From Nemopilema nomurai (lineage: Eukaryota > Cnidaria > Scyphozoa > Rhizostomeae > Rhizostomatidae), in assembly GCA_003864495.1 (NCBI GenBank), contig ML133494.1, forward strand, positions 331,822-395,821: 64,000 nucleotides of DNA, in the 5' to 3' direction. Below are positions 38,001-55,300 of the stretch, piece after piece; the stretch's first letter is position 1, and every line of letters starts with the position of its first letter. Below the pieces are notes generated by a model, which was not told where the DNA came from, made no database searches, and saw only the letters and a program-made list of their open reading frames with translations. The translations under genes were made by a program, and so were the position numbers.

Positions 38001-39800
38001 AGTCAGAACTATTTTTATAGTTACTTTTAATCTTTTCCGACAAGTTTGCTTCCAGCAACATTTTTAGCAAAGAAATTTCTGGCACAGTTATTTTTCGCCA
38101 CATATAAATATATACCTTTGCTATCTTAAAGGAAAATGTGGAGCCTGCCATGGCAGACAAAAAGGCTTTTATTCAGTCACTGGTACTATGGTGAGTCTTT
38201 TGTGTGTGTAATTGATGCGTAAGATAACCATAAAATACATAATGATCTCGGACATGTTTCCTTTTAACCAGTGCCTAAAAGATCTACATTTATCCGGTAT
38301 TTTGAGGATCCAAGGCTTCTGTTCTTAGCAGAGTAGTTCTAAGCTGTCCTTAGGATAGTGCTCAGTTGTTTTATTGACCACAAATGTTATTGAAAGCCAT
38401 TTTCTCATAAAGACATTCTGCTATGTTCTAGTATTCTGAAGCACGTGCTTTCAGAGAGCACTCTCAGCGCTGATATCGACACAAATCAGGTACCCGAGAA
38501 AGATTTGCAGGAGAGAGAGAAAGACTCAATCAAACGATTCTCGCCACTTGTCAAGTCATTCCTTGAGGAACACAGCAAGTTGCAGGTGAGGCTAAACCCG
38601 CCTCGATATCAAACTTGTTTAGTTCTGTTAATAATTTGTGTTCTTAATGTTTTGTGATCTTAATGTTTTGTGATCTTAATGTTTTGTGCTCTTAATGTTT
38701 TATGTTGAGCTTTTTATTGGGTTATTTTTCTAAACAGAAAATGAATTAACAGCTTAACTGATAATGAATAAGAATAAGGATTTTCGCAATGGCAAGAAAT
38801 AGTGGAAACGTATTTTTTGCATACATACTTACATACATAATACATACGAAAATACGATTGACTTAATGGTAATTCTTATTGAACTTTTTTACAGACAACA
38901 TTGTCATTGGTTTATAAGGGTTCACAAAATAGCCTGCTCTCTTCTTCAGCAAGGCCCGTTTCAACCATTTTCGGAGCTTTTTGGTTTTTTTTAATGTGTA
39001 TTTTGCCTTTTTTTAGATTGAGGCTGTGTATGGCTTGCAACAGTTTTGCTTCCTCAATAACTTCCCAAAAGGTTAGTAGTTTGCACAAAAGTTGGTTAAT
39101 AAACTTGAAGCCTCATTTTGGTACTTGATCGTGATTTCCCTTCTTGCATTTTCTCAAATTTGTTGAAAGGCGTTTTCCTGTTGATTGCTGGTACTTTTTA
39201 ACCATGTCCCAACAAGAATGCTTACCAGTCGCATGGCTCCACGGGAAGTACTATCTCCTGTTCGTATAGGGGCTACAATAAAAGATCAAAATTTATTTTT
39301 TCCGATGTAATTCTTTTCGTTTATATTTTAATAATTGATTTGTAACTTAGTCCACGAATGATTTATAATTGCATTAGCTAACATCAATATGTGTGTTTCA
39401 GGAATGCTTTTGCGACTTTTTATGGCATTTTATGATTTGGAGATCATTGAAGAAGATGCGTTTTTGAGATGGAGAGAAGACATAAACGATGAATACGCTG
39501 GCAAGGGAAAAGCCTTGTTCCAGGTAATTTTTGATGTCATGCATCTCAAGGTTCTGGTTGTAAAATCTTTTGAACTGACAGCGTTCATTTCTATACAGGT
39601 AACAACTTGCGGGATTAGAAACAGTTATATGACTCATTGTTCATGAGAACAGAATAACTTGTATTCTAAACTGACGCTGATTCGATTTCTAAAAGTTTCC
39701 GTTATGATACGTTTTTTTTTTATTTTCTCAGGTCAACAATTGGTTACAATGGCTGGAAACAGCCGACGAAGAAGATGAAAGTGACGAAGAACAAGCATAA
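29035..39800 (+). CDS. EIF4G2: eIF4G2 / DAP5 / NAT1 translation initiation factor, complete
   Basis: This is a cytoplasmic eIF4G paralogue that binds eIF4A and eIF3 but lacks the eIF4E-binding N-terminus, and drives cap-independent initiation. Exons: 29035-29312, 29802-29904, 30476-30589, 31004-31070, 31521-31613, 32121-32290, 33016-33485, 33902-34298, 34739-34995, 35646-35778, 36004-36096, 36431-36532, 37041-37098, 37380-37426, 37806-37904, 38132-38190, 38432-38585, 39018-39072, 39402-39523, 39732-39800. All phases agree: about 979 aa against 907 in human. MIF4G about residues 84-325 (AIFRKVRG, ILNKLTPEKFD, EEPKYSSLYAQLCLRL, KMLGNIKFIGELGKL, CLCQIM). A P/Q/M-rich linker holds ISLRPA. MA3 about 607-735. 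W2 about 800-970, ending LQWLETADEEDESDEEQA with the acidic AA-boxes. There is no in-frame ATG in the first exon; a CTG at 29035 is the likely start. Confidence 0.96.
30267..30358. mobile_element. Tc1/mariner-like MITE, about 90 bp
   Basis: Inverted ends CCGTGAATGACGAAATTAGC and GGCTAACTTCGTCATTTATGG match over about 20 bp with three mismatches and are bounded by TA on both sides, as expected for Tc1/mariner insertions. It lies in DAP5 intron 2. Confidence 0.65.
32741..32953. repeat. Duplicated block flanking a 22-bp tandem array of acceptor-like units
   Basis: A segment of about 70 bp starting TTTGACxCTGCCTAGGC occurs at 32741 and again at 32883, 142 bp apart. Between them lie four units at 22-bp spacing, each containing TGTCTCTTCCACAG, with CACAG ending at 32816, 32838, 32860 and 32882. 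The array is 133 bp upstream of DAP5 exon 7, whose own acceptor also ends in CACAG. Confidence 0.8.
35220..35365. repeat. 19-bp minisatellite, about 8 copies
   Basis: Tandem copies of CCCGGATCTTAGATTTCAA with one or two substitutions each (CCGGACC, TCCGG, GATTTTAG, GATATTAG variants). Constant phase, in DAP5 intron 9. Confidence 0.85.
36600..36950 (+). repeat. Dispersed repeat family A, copy 3, with internal tandem duplication
   Basis: It carries the family blocks GCTGCAACTTTCT, CATTACCAACTC, TTCATTGTTTATAATA and the terminal CCTTCCTCCGACTCCCAGCCTTGGAGCC. An internal segment of about 97 bp (TTACAxTCAACTTCATTG through ACCAATTCAAAACA) is duplicated almost exactly, with a third partial copy. 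It fills most of DAP5 intron 12 and ends about 90 bp before exon 13. Confidence 0.65.
38639..38703. repeat. 16-bp tandem repeat, four copies
   Basis: Copies of CTTAATGTTTTGTGAT lie in DAP5 intron 17, starting about 55 bp after the donor site of exon 17. Confidence 0.75.
38782..38815. mobile_element. Terminal fragment of MITE-like family B
   Basis: CGCAATGGCAAGAAATAGTGGAA followed by TTTTTTGCATAC matches the end of the 56.3 kb element. The rest of the element is absent or unrecognisable. Confidence 0.35.
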
Positions 39801-41196
39801 AAAGTAACGAAGCGAAACAAGACAAAGAAAATAAAAGAAGATATTAATTAACAAAAATGGCCGTACTTTGAAGAAGGCTTGCACGTTGAACGTGGAAAAA
39901 TATCGAGTCACAATGATTAGCTATGGACCAGATTCAAAAGCCTTTGGGCTTGCTAAAACGTAACTGTAGATTTCTGAAGTAATTTGAGTAAGCGGATTTG
40001 AATGGCAGTTTAGTTTGCATGGTTAGATGCGGTTAAACAATTCGTTTCTCTTTCATTCGTTTCTGTTACAGGACTTTATTCTCAGAAATTAATCATAATC
40101 ATGTTTTGTGTCTGGATTTTGCCAAAGAGACCAGAAAAAGTTCGTATTTGCTTGTCGGAGAACTTAGAAGAAGGGATCCGGGTTCATTATCTGGCATCAC
40201 TTTATTACTTTTACAACGTTTTTCGAATTAGGACAGCGGTCCACACAGCGTGGAAACAATAACGTGGAAACAATATTTGACTGCTACACTTGAGATTTTC
40301 CTGCAACATACTAATGTTTTAGTAATCATTAAAAAGTGACAGAAGCTGGGATGCAATATGATGTCAAGTCCTATCCTCGTACAAGAACTTGATTCTTCAT
40401 AATGATAATTTGAAAGCTGGTAATCTTCTTGAAAAAATGCTGCTAAAAGTCTTCCCAATGTCAACTTTCCAAAAAATTGATTGTTCGGACAAACTTTGGG
40501 TAGACCCTCTTCCCAAAGTTTTTAAAATCACTGACACAGTTATGCTAAATGGCAAGAAATTACTGTCCGTCGTTTTAAAGACAGAAATGTTAATCGAATT
40601 AAATTATTTTCAGAAAATTTTCAAAAGCTCTAAATTGGATCCAGTTTCGACTCAGTTTTGACGATGCAATGCTTGTTTTTCCCCTAGTCTTAGAGGGGAA
40701 AGAAGCTTATTAAAAACTCAAAGTAAAAATACTAATAACATGTTTCTATGAAATATTTTATTAATGAAAATATCATACAAATATTCTAAAAACTGTCTTG
40801 TGTCCATCACGAAGGCTGCTAGAGATATTAGAAACACAACTGTGGAAGAAAGCAAACTAGATATTGGAAGTAAATATATTAAAAGCTGTCACTAAACTCT
40901 CGCACTTGGCGCCTTTTGAAGTTTCTGACTAATGAGGGGGTGGTTAAAGAGAGGGGCCTGCTTTTAAATCTTTGTTTGACAAGAAGGGGCTTAAAATAAA
41001 AGAGACTTAAAAGAGAAGGGGGCTTAAAAGAGTTTTTACGGTATTAATTGACCGTCAGCCATATTGTGTTTGCATGCACCATTATCGGTGTCTCGCTTTG
41101 GATAAAAAATCCAACCGAGGCTGCTACTAGGCCTTCCAACATATCAGCTTAGCGAGAGAGGTGTACTGTTGTTCAATGTGATTTGAAATTGTCACA
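39801..41196. other. DAP5 3' UTR, spacer and NDUFA9 promoter region
   Basis: No coding exon was recognised; a 90-codon open frame (40389-40661) has no recognisable motif. GGGGCTTAAAA motifs near 40.97-41.03 kb resemble decayed MITE sequence. The NDUFA9 promoter must lie in the last few hundred bases; GCCATATTG near 41.05 kb is a weak YY1-like match. Confidence 0.45.
39830..39835 (+). terminator. DAP5 polyadenylation signal
   Basis: AATAAA begins 30 bp after the TAA stop, giving a very short potential 3' UTR. More distal signals may also be used. Confidence 0.4.
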
Positions 41197-48024
<6,828 letters not shown>

Positions 48025-49388
48025 TTTTAGTCACGTGCTTCCCCTCGCGCCCAGTCCACGTGACTCCACTGCTTATGTTTTGTAACTAGACGTTGTGAAA
48101 ATAGGATTATTGAATTGGATGATTGCTATGTATAAACATGTGTTAGCAAACAAGGTTGCCTGTCTCAATGAAACTTCTTTATCATTGAAGGTCAGCTTGT
48201 CGTTAACCTTTTACAACTGGTTACCTTTCACCTTTCACCTTTCATGAATAAACATTGACCCTGTTTGGTAGTTCGAATTCCGCACGCTTGGAAAATTTAG
48301 GCCCAAAGTGCTTATTTATCCGAGACTATTAAAATCTACCCTGACCAGAGGCCTTTGCGGTCGTTCATAATCCCACAATGCAATATCTGGAACGTCGATA
48401 TCGAGTATCGCTTAGCAGTGGATCGTGGGAAGGACAATTTGATGTCGATGGGTCATACAAAGAACAAGTGAAGGCTTTCGTCGCTATTTCAGTCTTGACT
48501 CACCAAGCTTATCGCCATTCACTGCACGAAGTGATGACCCATGGTGGCTCGTCGCCATTTTTGTTTTCGTTTGAAGGGCCGCCCGTGAAGACGAAACATC
48601 TTGATGTGATGTTTTATGAATCACGATTTTAAAGATGAAAATGATGTTAAAAAAGATGAGAACTTTGAGTATCGATTCACTTATCTACTAAAAATCACTT
48701 CATATATTTAATTATCTACTGTTTAACTAATGCATACTAGTAATAAACTACTGATGATAACTAACAAGATAAATTTACAATGAATTGCGCGAATGCCTAA
48801 ATCAATTATATGGCTTCAGTATAACTTCTAACTCTGCTTCAAATCTAAATCTCAGCTTAACCTTGTTTGTTTCTGGCTAAGGCCTAAAGCCCGGGGGTAT
48901 TTTCCCCGTTTCTGGTGCCTTGAAAAAAAGGCACGACTCGTTTGTAAATAGATAAGAATTCTTATCAGTGTTTTTATCAAAAAAGAAATGGAAATTAGAC
49001 GTGTCAGGATCTTCTAGAATCCCCAATAGGATCAACTGGCCTCTTGACGCCAGTTTGATTTTTCTAAATTCACGAACTTTTTAACTTTCTGTAAAAGCTT
49101 CAAAATCACCCAGAAATAGAGAAATAATCCCCTAGCATTATAAGAGTAGATGTCTCTATATACAAGGAGACGTTTTGGCTATAACTGCAGTTTGTATGAA
49201 AGAGTGCTTGTGATAATGGGAATGATTATTTCTCGATATCACTGGGAGCAAAGGTCGATGCATAAAACGGTATATAAACTCTTTTACTTTTCAAAGACAA
49301 TATATTGGTATTCAGTTTCATCTATATTTGTTTTCCTTTTTAAGTCTGACTGTAAGCACATCCTCTGGACTGTTTTCGTCAGACACCG
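48025..49388. other. NDUFA9 3' UTR and spacer to the convergent homeobox gene
   Basis: This is the convergent 3' side of both neighbours. It holds a triplet of CCTTTCA repeats, the NDUFA9 poly(A) signal and a GC-richer block (about 48.35-48.63 kb). That block carries an 84-codon open frame on + and a possible first-exon-like sequence on -. Neither has recognisable homology. Confidence 0.5.
48247..48252 (+). terminator. NDUFA9 polyadenylation signal
   Basis: AATAAA lies about 220 bp after the NDUFA9 stop and is followed by T/G-containing sequence. Confidence 0.55.
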
Positions 49389-52300
49389 TCAATTCACCAT
49401 TGCTTGAATCGGACATATGCCGGAGGTAATGGTTGGCTGCCGTGCGTAGGGGAATTGCTGCGAAGGAGCGATCCGTTGGTAGTCGTTCATATTCGGGTGT
49501 CCGGAGTACTGCAACGCCAGCATTGGGACATTTCCATTCGAATACGGGGGTGTGCTGGTGGAAGCCTCACGGCAATTGACCTGGGGGGTGTTAATTGCAC
49601 CTGACTGGTAATAGGGGTATGAGTAGATGGTCGGGGGGTGATGCAACTGTACATACCCAGCAGGGCTGTATGTTGAGCTGGTGTAACCACTTAGGGGGCG
49701 CCCCAAGGGGCTTGGGGGTGTCTGTCCTCCAACCCAGTCGCTGGTTGTTGGGTAGCTTGGAGATTTGATCAACGTTGACGATGAATACGATGGTGAACTG
49801 AGCGATCGAATGTTTGTGATGGATGTCGAAACATCGTGGAATCTCTCCCTTTTTCGCCACTTTGCACGTCGATTTTGAAACCACACCTGCAAGAGATTTG
49901 GATTTCAGTTGAGTGACAGTCGACTATGCAAAAAGTATCATGATGCCTCTCTGTACAAAATTATGCACATAATCAAGCCAAATGCTAATCAAATGGAACT
50001 GGAGAACATTAGAAGCGATTGGGGTCAAAATGACCATTCCCAAGGTTTTGAGCTAGGCCATATATACCCAGGGCTAGATCGAATTATGACGTCACTTTTG
50101 GGTCTTGATGTGAGGCTGTTGTCTTTGCGAGGCTGAACTGCCTAATTTGCTTTGGGGAAGTTTAAGGGGCAATTCTATTTCCAGAGAAGGGGTAAAGCCC
50201 GGGGTTTTGGGGGATAGATTGAGCATACTAACGAGGTAGAAGGTGGCATGGAAATGAACTGGTCATGGTGATGCTGTTTCTAAGGAAAATGGGCCTACGA
50301 CAGTGCATTCCCAATCTTTGATGTTAAATCCTTGCTCAATTTTCAATAACCTGCGTGGTGACATTTTGTGATCATTGTGCTTTATAGCTGATAGTCCATC
50401 AAAATCTAACTGTGACAAAGCATTGTACTGAGCCTTTATCAAGTTGCAGAAAATTTAGAAAAACATAACCAGAAAACATGCTCCATGTTTAAACAATTAT
50501 CAGGGGTAACATGGAGATGTAATTGATGGAGATGTGATTGATGCACCTGCTGTTTAGGTAGGCAGAATTCTTTATCTATCTATCGTTTTGGATGTTATGA
50601 AATACTTATTCACTCCCTTTAGGATAATTGAGTTTATGTTGGCTAACTGCTAATATTGTGTTAATTAGTCGGCTCTGTATCAATAAGTATTTTAATAGGT
50701 ATCTTTAGTTAGCAAGTATTGTTTAGTAAGTATATACCCCCTGCTATTTAAGTAAAGGAGTAAAAAACGATTATGATCCTTTTTCTGTTTATATTCAGGG
50801 CCAACGACCCACCGGGGGTGGTCGTCCCCTGTTTTTTTCAAAGCAAGTGGATCTAAAGCTGCAGTAAAAGGGGCCTTGGTCTCCTACATTTTTACCTTAG
50901 CCGCCCATTTTCAGAGTTGTGGCGCGGGCCCTGTTTATAATGATAATGGAAAATAATTATCATTCTTTTCATGAACAATTCAAATCATTTATTTGGTCTG
51001 GCTTTCCTTTAAGAGGAAATTCTTAAAGGCATGTGTTAGTTACTTTATTGGACAAAATAGGACAGAATCGCATACATTGTTTTTTAAAAATAGAGTTTTG
51101 TTGCTACATGAAAACACATGATAGAAAATATTAAAAAAACTTAAGAACACTTTTCATGACTGTAATTGCTGCTGTGGTTCTGATCATGATTATTATTATG
51201 GCGCACTGCGATAAAAAGCTGGAGGTGAATTGGAGAATCGGAACATGATATTGGAACACTGGTTCAGAGTGCAGAGGCTACAGGTCATTCATTCGCCACT
51301 GTTTTGATGCCGATGACACATCGGATCACATTTGGCAAGGCTTCAACTCAAGCAGACGTAGCAGGAAATTTCTCACCTTCGTGCATGAACTTGACTCTAA
51401 ACGCGGATGCCAGCTGCGTCGAGAAACAAGGAAAGAGCTATTGATGACGTCAACAATTCAGGATTTAGTATTTCGAATGGCTGCCGACCTCTTTGAAGTC
51501 CGCAGATTTCAGCAACCAAATATAACACCTCTGATGACTGGCACTTTAGGCGCCTAGAGAAGCCACGTTTTTCACACAATGACTTCTACAGCAAACTGTT
51601 AAACCGTTTGTTTATCTTATCGTGTGGATGTTTGCACGTATTAAAGAGCTAGCGACTACTTGCTAGCAATTGTTGTGTTTGTCCAAACTCTGGGTTTTTG
51701 TTTACGCTTACTAGATCGCCGATGTGTACTAATAAATTCAAGTGATTAACGCTAATTAGGGTGAAACACAAACAAATAAGGGTTGGTAAATGCGAAGATT
51801 GCCACGTACAAAGTTTCCGAGTGCTTGATCCACGGACACCCTGCGTCAGATAGTCAAACAAGGATAAGTCATGGGATTCGATTCCACACCCCGGAAACTG
51901 CGAATCATCATTACTCATTATTCTTTATCATTCTTTACTTTGAAGGCTATCATCGTAAGAGGCTATAGTAGTTTATAATTTATGTGTTTTTCCTGCTAAT
52001 GAACTCCACAAGAATTCTAGTTGATAGGTTTTTTCTCTTGCAAAAAAATCTGCAAAAATCGAGCGGAGAGTTCCACAGCAGGCTTTCCTTGAAGACCATG
52101 GACCAGGAAACAGTTGGCATGTTGATTTTTCTAATACGCATGTCAGTAGATCAACTTGAAACCATCACCAGCAATCCTTGATAATTAGCTTGTACCTGTA
52201 TTGGCCCTATGTTTCAATTAGCTCGCCGATCTTACAAAAACGTTACTTTTTAGAGAATACTATTTATGTCAGGGGTGCATTACATAGGAAGTGGTAGCAG

Positions 52301-55300
52301 AATTCGGTTCTAAGGCAAAACCAAAATAATTATACAGAACAGTGACTAGCTTTGTGGACTGAAACTGCTAAATGTTTGTTGCATGCACAGAAAAAGTATG
52401 ATACCCTCTAGCTTTGTCATGTGCCTTTTAAAACCGTCACGCCCTTCTGAATTCAATTCTGCAGACTTTATTTTCATTTACTGATATTACTTTATCCCCA
52501 ACACGAAACTTCACACATATCTGTGTTTCGTTTATCTCTATTTGTAGGACTATAGCTTTGTTTTTAACTTAAAAAGTAGCATTTTTCGTTTCAGAATCGG
52601 AATGATTTCGACCCTGCCTTTTCCTATGAGACTCATTTTGACATTCTTTATATTGTTCTATGAAACACCCTAACCACAGGGGAGAACATTCCCAGAGGCG
52701 GGTTCTTTGAAGAATGCTTCCACCATTCTTCTCACGTGAAAAGCACCCTACCCTCCATTTTAAAAACAAAATTTCCCACGTAGTGATAGACTTTCGGCTT
52801 AAAAACAGGCTGTAACTTGTCAAAATTCACTGTTACGTTTCAGTGTTGGGTACGAGGTGAAATGTTTGCACGCCGTTTTGTCGTGCAGGACACCGCGAGC
52901 TCAAGCTGAGCCAACAACTGCCAAAGTTGATAGGTGAAAGGACATAGGTGAGGAGTGCGGTCGAAAATTGAAAGGTGTCCGATGATGGATGTCGATTTTG
53001 TTGAGTGAAGGGGACAGAAAATGCTTCAAGTTTGATAAATTGTTCTGAATGTATTTTTGGAATTTGATGCCTGAAGGAATGGACAAGGAAGCTTCTAAAG
53101 TGACTGATTTCTAGAATGTCAAAACAAAAGTAGTAATGACTAGGTCATTGATGGCAAACTTAATTTTGCCAAACTTACGCAAGGATGAATAAAAGCAGTA
53201 TAGGAATAAGAGAGTGTGTAAGAAGGCGTCTTATAAGAAGAAGTAGCTATAAAATTAGGAGAAAGGATCCTTTACCTCTTAAGTATGGTGAGCAATAGCA
53301 ACATCCCCAACAAAATAATGGAACTTTTCAGTAATGGAACTTATTATAGAAAGAGACTCAGTTCATCTACATAAGGTGAATGCGACTTCATAGGCTGACA
53401 ACCATACCTGTATCAAGTTCACTAAAAACTACCCCACACTAATCCTGTGGCTACCATTCCCTTTGTTATTATACCAATAAAACCATGCTAATTTAATTAA
53501 ATTAACAAAAGTAATAATGCATTAGCTAACTTGGTAAACTTCGTATGAGCTAGGCCCCTTGCCTGTGGTCACTGCTTACTCTTGGCCTACCTCTCTCAGT
53601 CAGCATCGACCGAAAGGGTATCGAACTAGAAACAGTAGTCGGTATCAGAGAAAATGTATCAAAGAAGAAGTCATTGCAATACCTGGACGCGTGCCTCTGT
53701 TAGGTCACAGGCCAATGCCATTTGCTCCCTTGTGTAAACATCAGGGTAGTGCGTCTTTTGAAATATCCGCTCCATTTCTTCAAGCTGGAAGGCAGTAAAT
53801 GTCGTCCTGTTTCGCCGTTTTTTGCGCTTCTCGATCATAATGTCGTCCACGCCAGCAGCTCCAATACTATTCCGCGGCGAAGTGTGTTTACGGCCTAAGG
53901 AACAACAAGGGGAGATACGTCAAAGGAATACCGAGCGCGTCATAATCATAATCATAGAATTCCAGATTTTCTCAAATGGCCTCGAACAGGCTACGACTCT
54001 TTTCTAAAATGATATTTCCAGATCGTTAGATGAGCATTGTAAATAGGCATAAGCTATATTTTTAAGTATTTTACTGTAAGATTTTACTATTCATTTGACT
54101 TTAGGAATAGGACTCTTATGATCAAAGTCATTTTTTCACTAATAGATCATCCTGTACAAATATTCGATTTATTATTATTATTATTATTGCCGGAGATAGA
54201 TGGTTTGTTTGTATAACGAAATATTTTTTAGGAATATATTTAACACTCATATCCATTCAAAGAACATATTTCGAGGTTTAGGTAAACTAGAATCCACCAT
54301 TGCGTTGTATTTTATGGCCAACGTGACTGAAGAAAGAACCCATTTCTATAAAATTATGTTATGAGCATTCCTATCAAGTGAAAGATATATATCTCTCCAA
54401 ATCAATCAGGCCTAAATATTTTCCATGTCTGCTATTTGCGTAACATGTGCAATGCCCCTTTTGAGTTTTCCGACAATATCAGAAACGGAATCAAACGTTA
54501 TAACTTTGAGAAATACAGCAATATCAAAAACTCAGTTTCTACAATTAAAAAACCCCGTTGCAATCTTTTATAATCGTGAACTTCTTATCTATTAGTAAGT
54601 TTGGCAAAAACAACGCTATATTTCATTTTCAACTTTTTGTTTCAAACTACTTCTATCATAGTTGCATACGTAACCTCCCTTTTTGTTTCTTGTTAAAATT
54701 GATTAATATTGATAATATTATTGAATTTTTTTGCAGCCATGTCAACTCACCGAACAATCAAGGGTCACAAAGGTTAAATGATTGTTATATTACGTTGGTA
54801 CAAAATATAACAAAGTATAATATTGCACATGGACGTGTGCCATTTGGAACACTCATTGATCATTCTGACCAGTGGTAGAGTGCTTAAAAGCCATCAACGC
54901 CCTCGCATTTGCAACTGGATTGATTCTTTTCCGCAGTGATTCATGTTTATGGGAAGAAGGGTCATATGAGACGAAGATATTGTAAACCAACAAGTTAAGC
55001 TCCTTTACTGGGGGCAGAGGGGCTGCCCCCTAGTGTAGGCGTCTTTTGAGGTATCCTGATCAAAAGGGTATCGTAAAAAGTCCCGTTCTTGTCCCTAAAA
55101 CCGCACCTATAATTTTGCTACGTTCCTATTCTGTAAATCTTGTTATTCTGCGTAAACACTACCTTTCTAGAATCACCACTCTCTCATTACATTCCACTAT
55201 TCGCATGGACACCACGAACCAAGTCAAACCACCCAATGATTCGATTTTTTAACTAATAAAAATCAAGTTCAGTTTTCTTATCACACTTTTTCGTCAAAAA

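Noticed and set aside
40920..41060. GGGGCTTAAAA-rich block ending TTTTTACGGTA, possibly a mariner-type MITE end
   Set aside because: Only one end is recognisable; no opposite arm or TA duplication was found.
51244..51550. About 100 codons open on the + strand in a homeobox intron, ending in TAG
   Set aside because: No early methionine, no recognisable domain, no acceptor or donor of matching phase. It overlaps a minus-strand frame of equal quality.
51830..51900. Possible tRNA: GGATTCGATTCC resembles a B box
   Set aside because: No matching A box or cloverleaf upstream.
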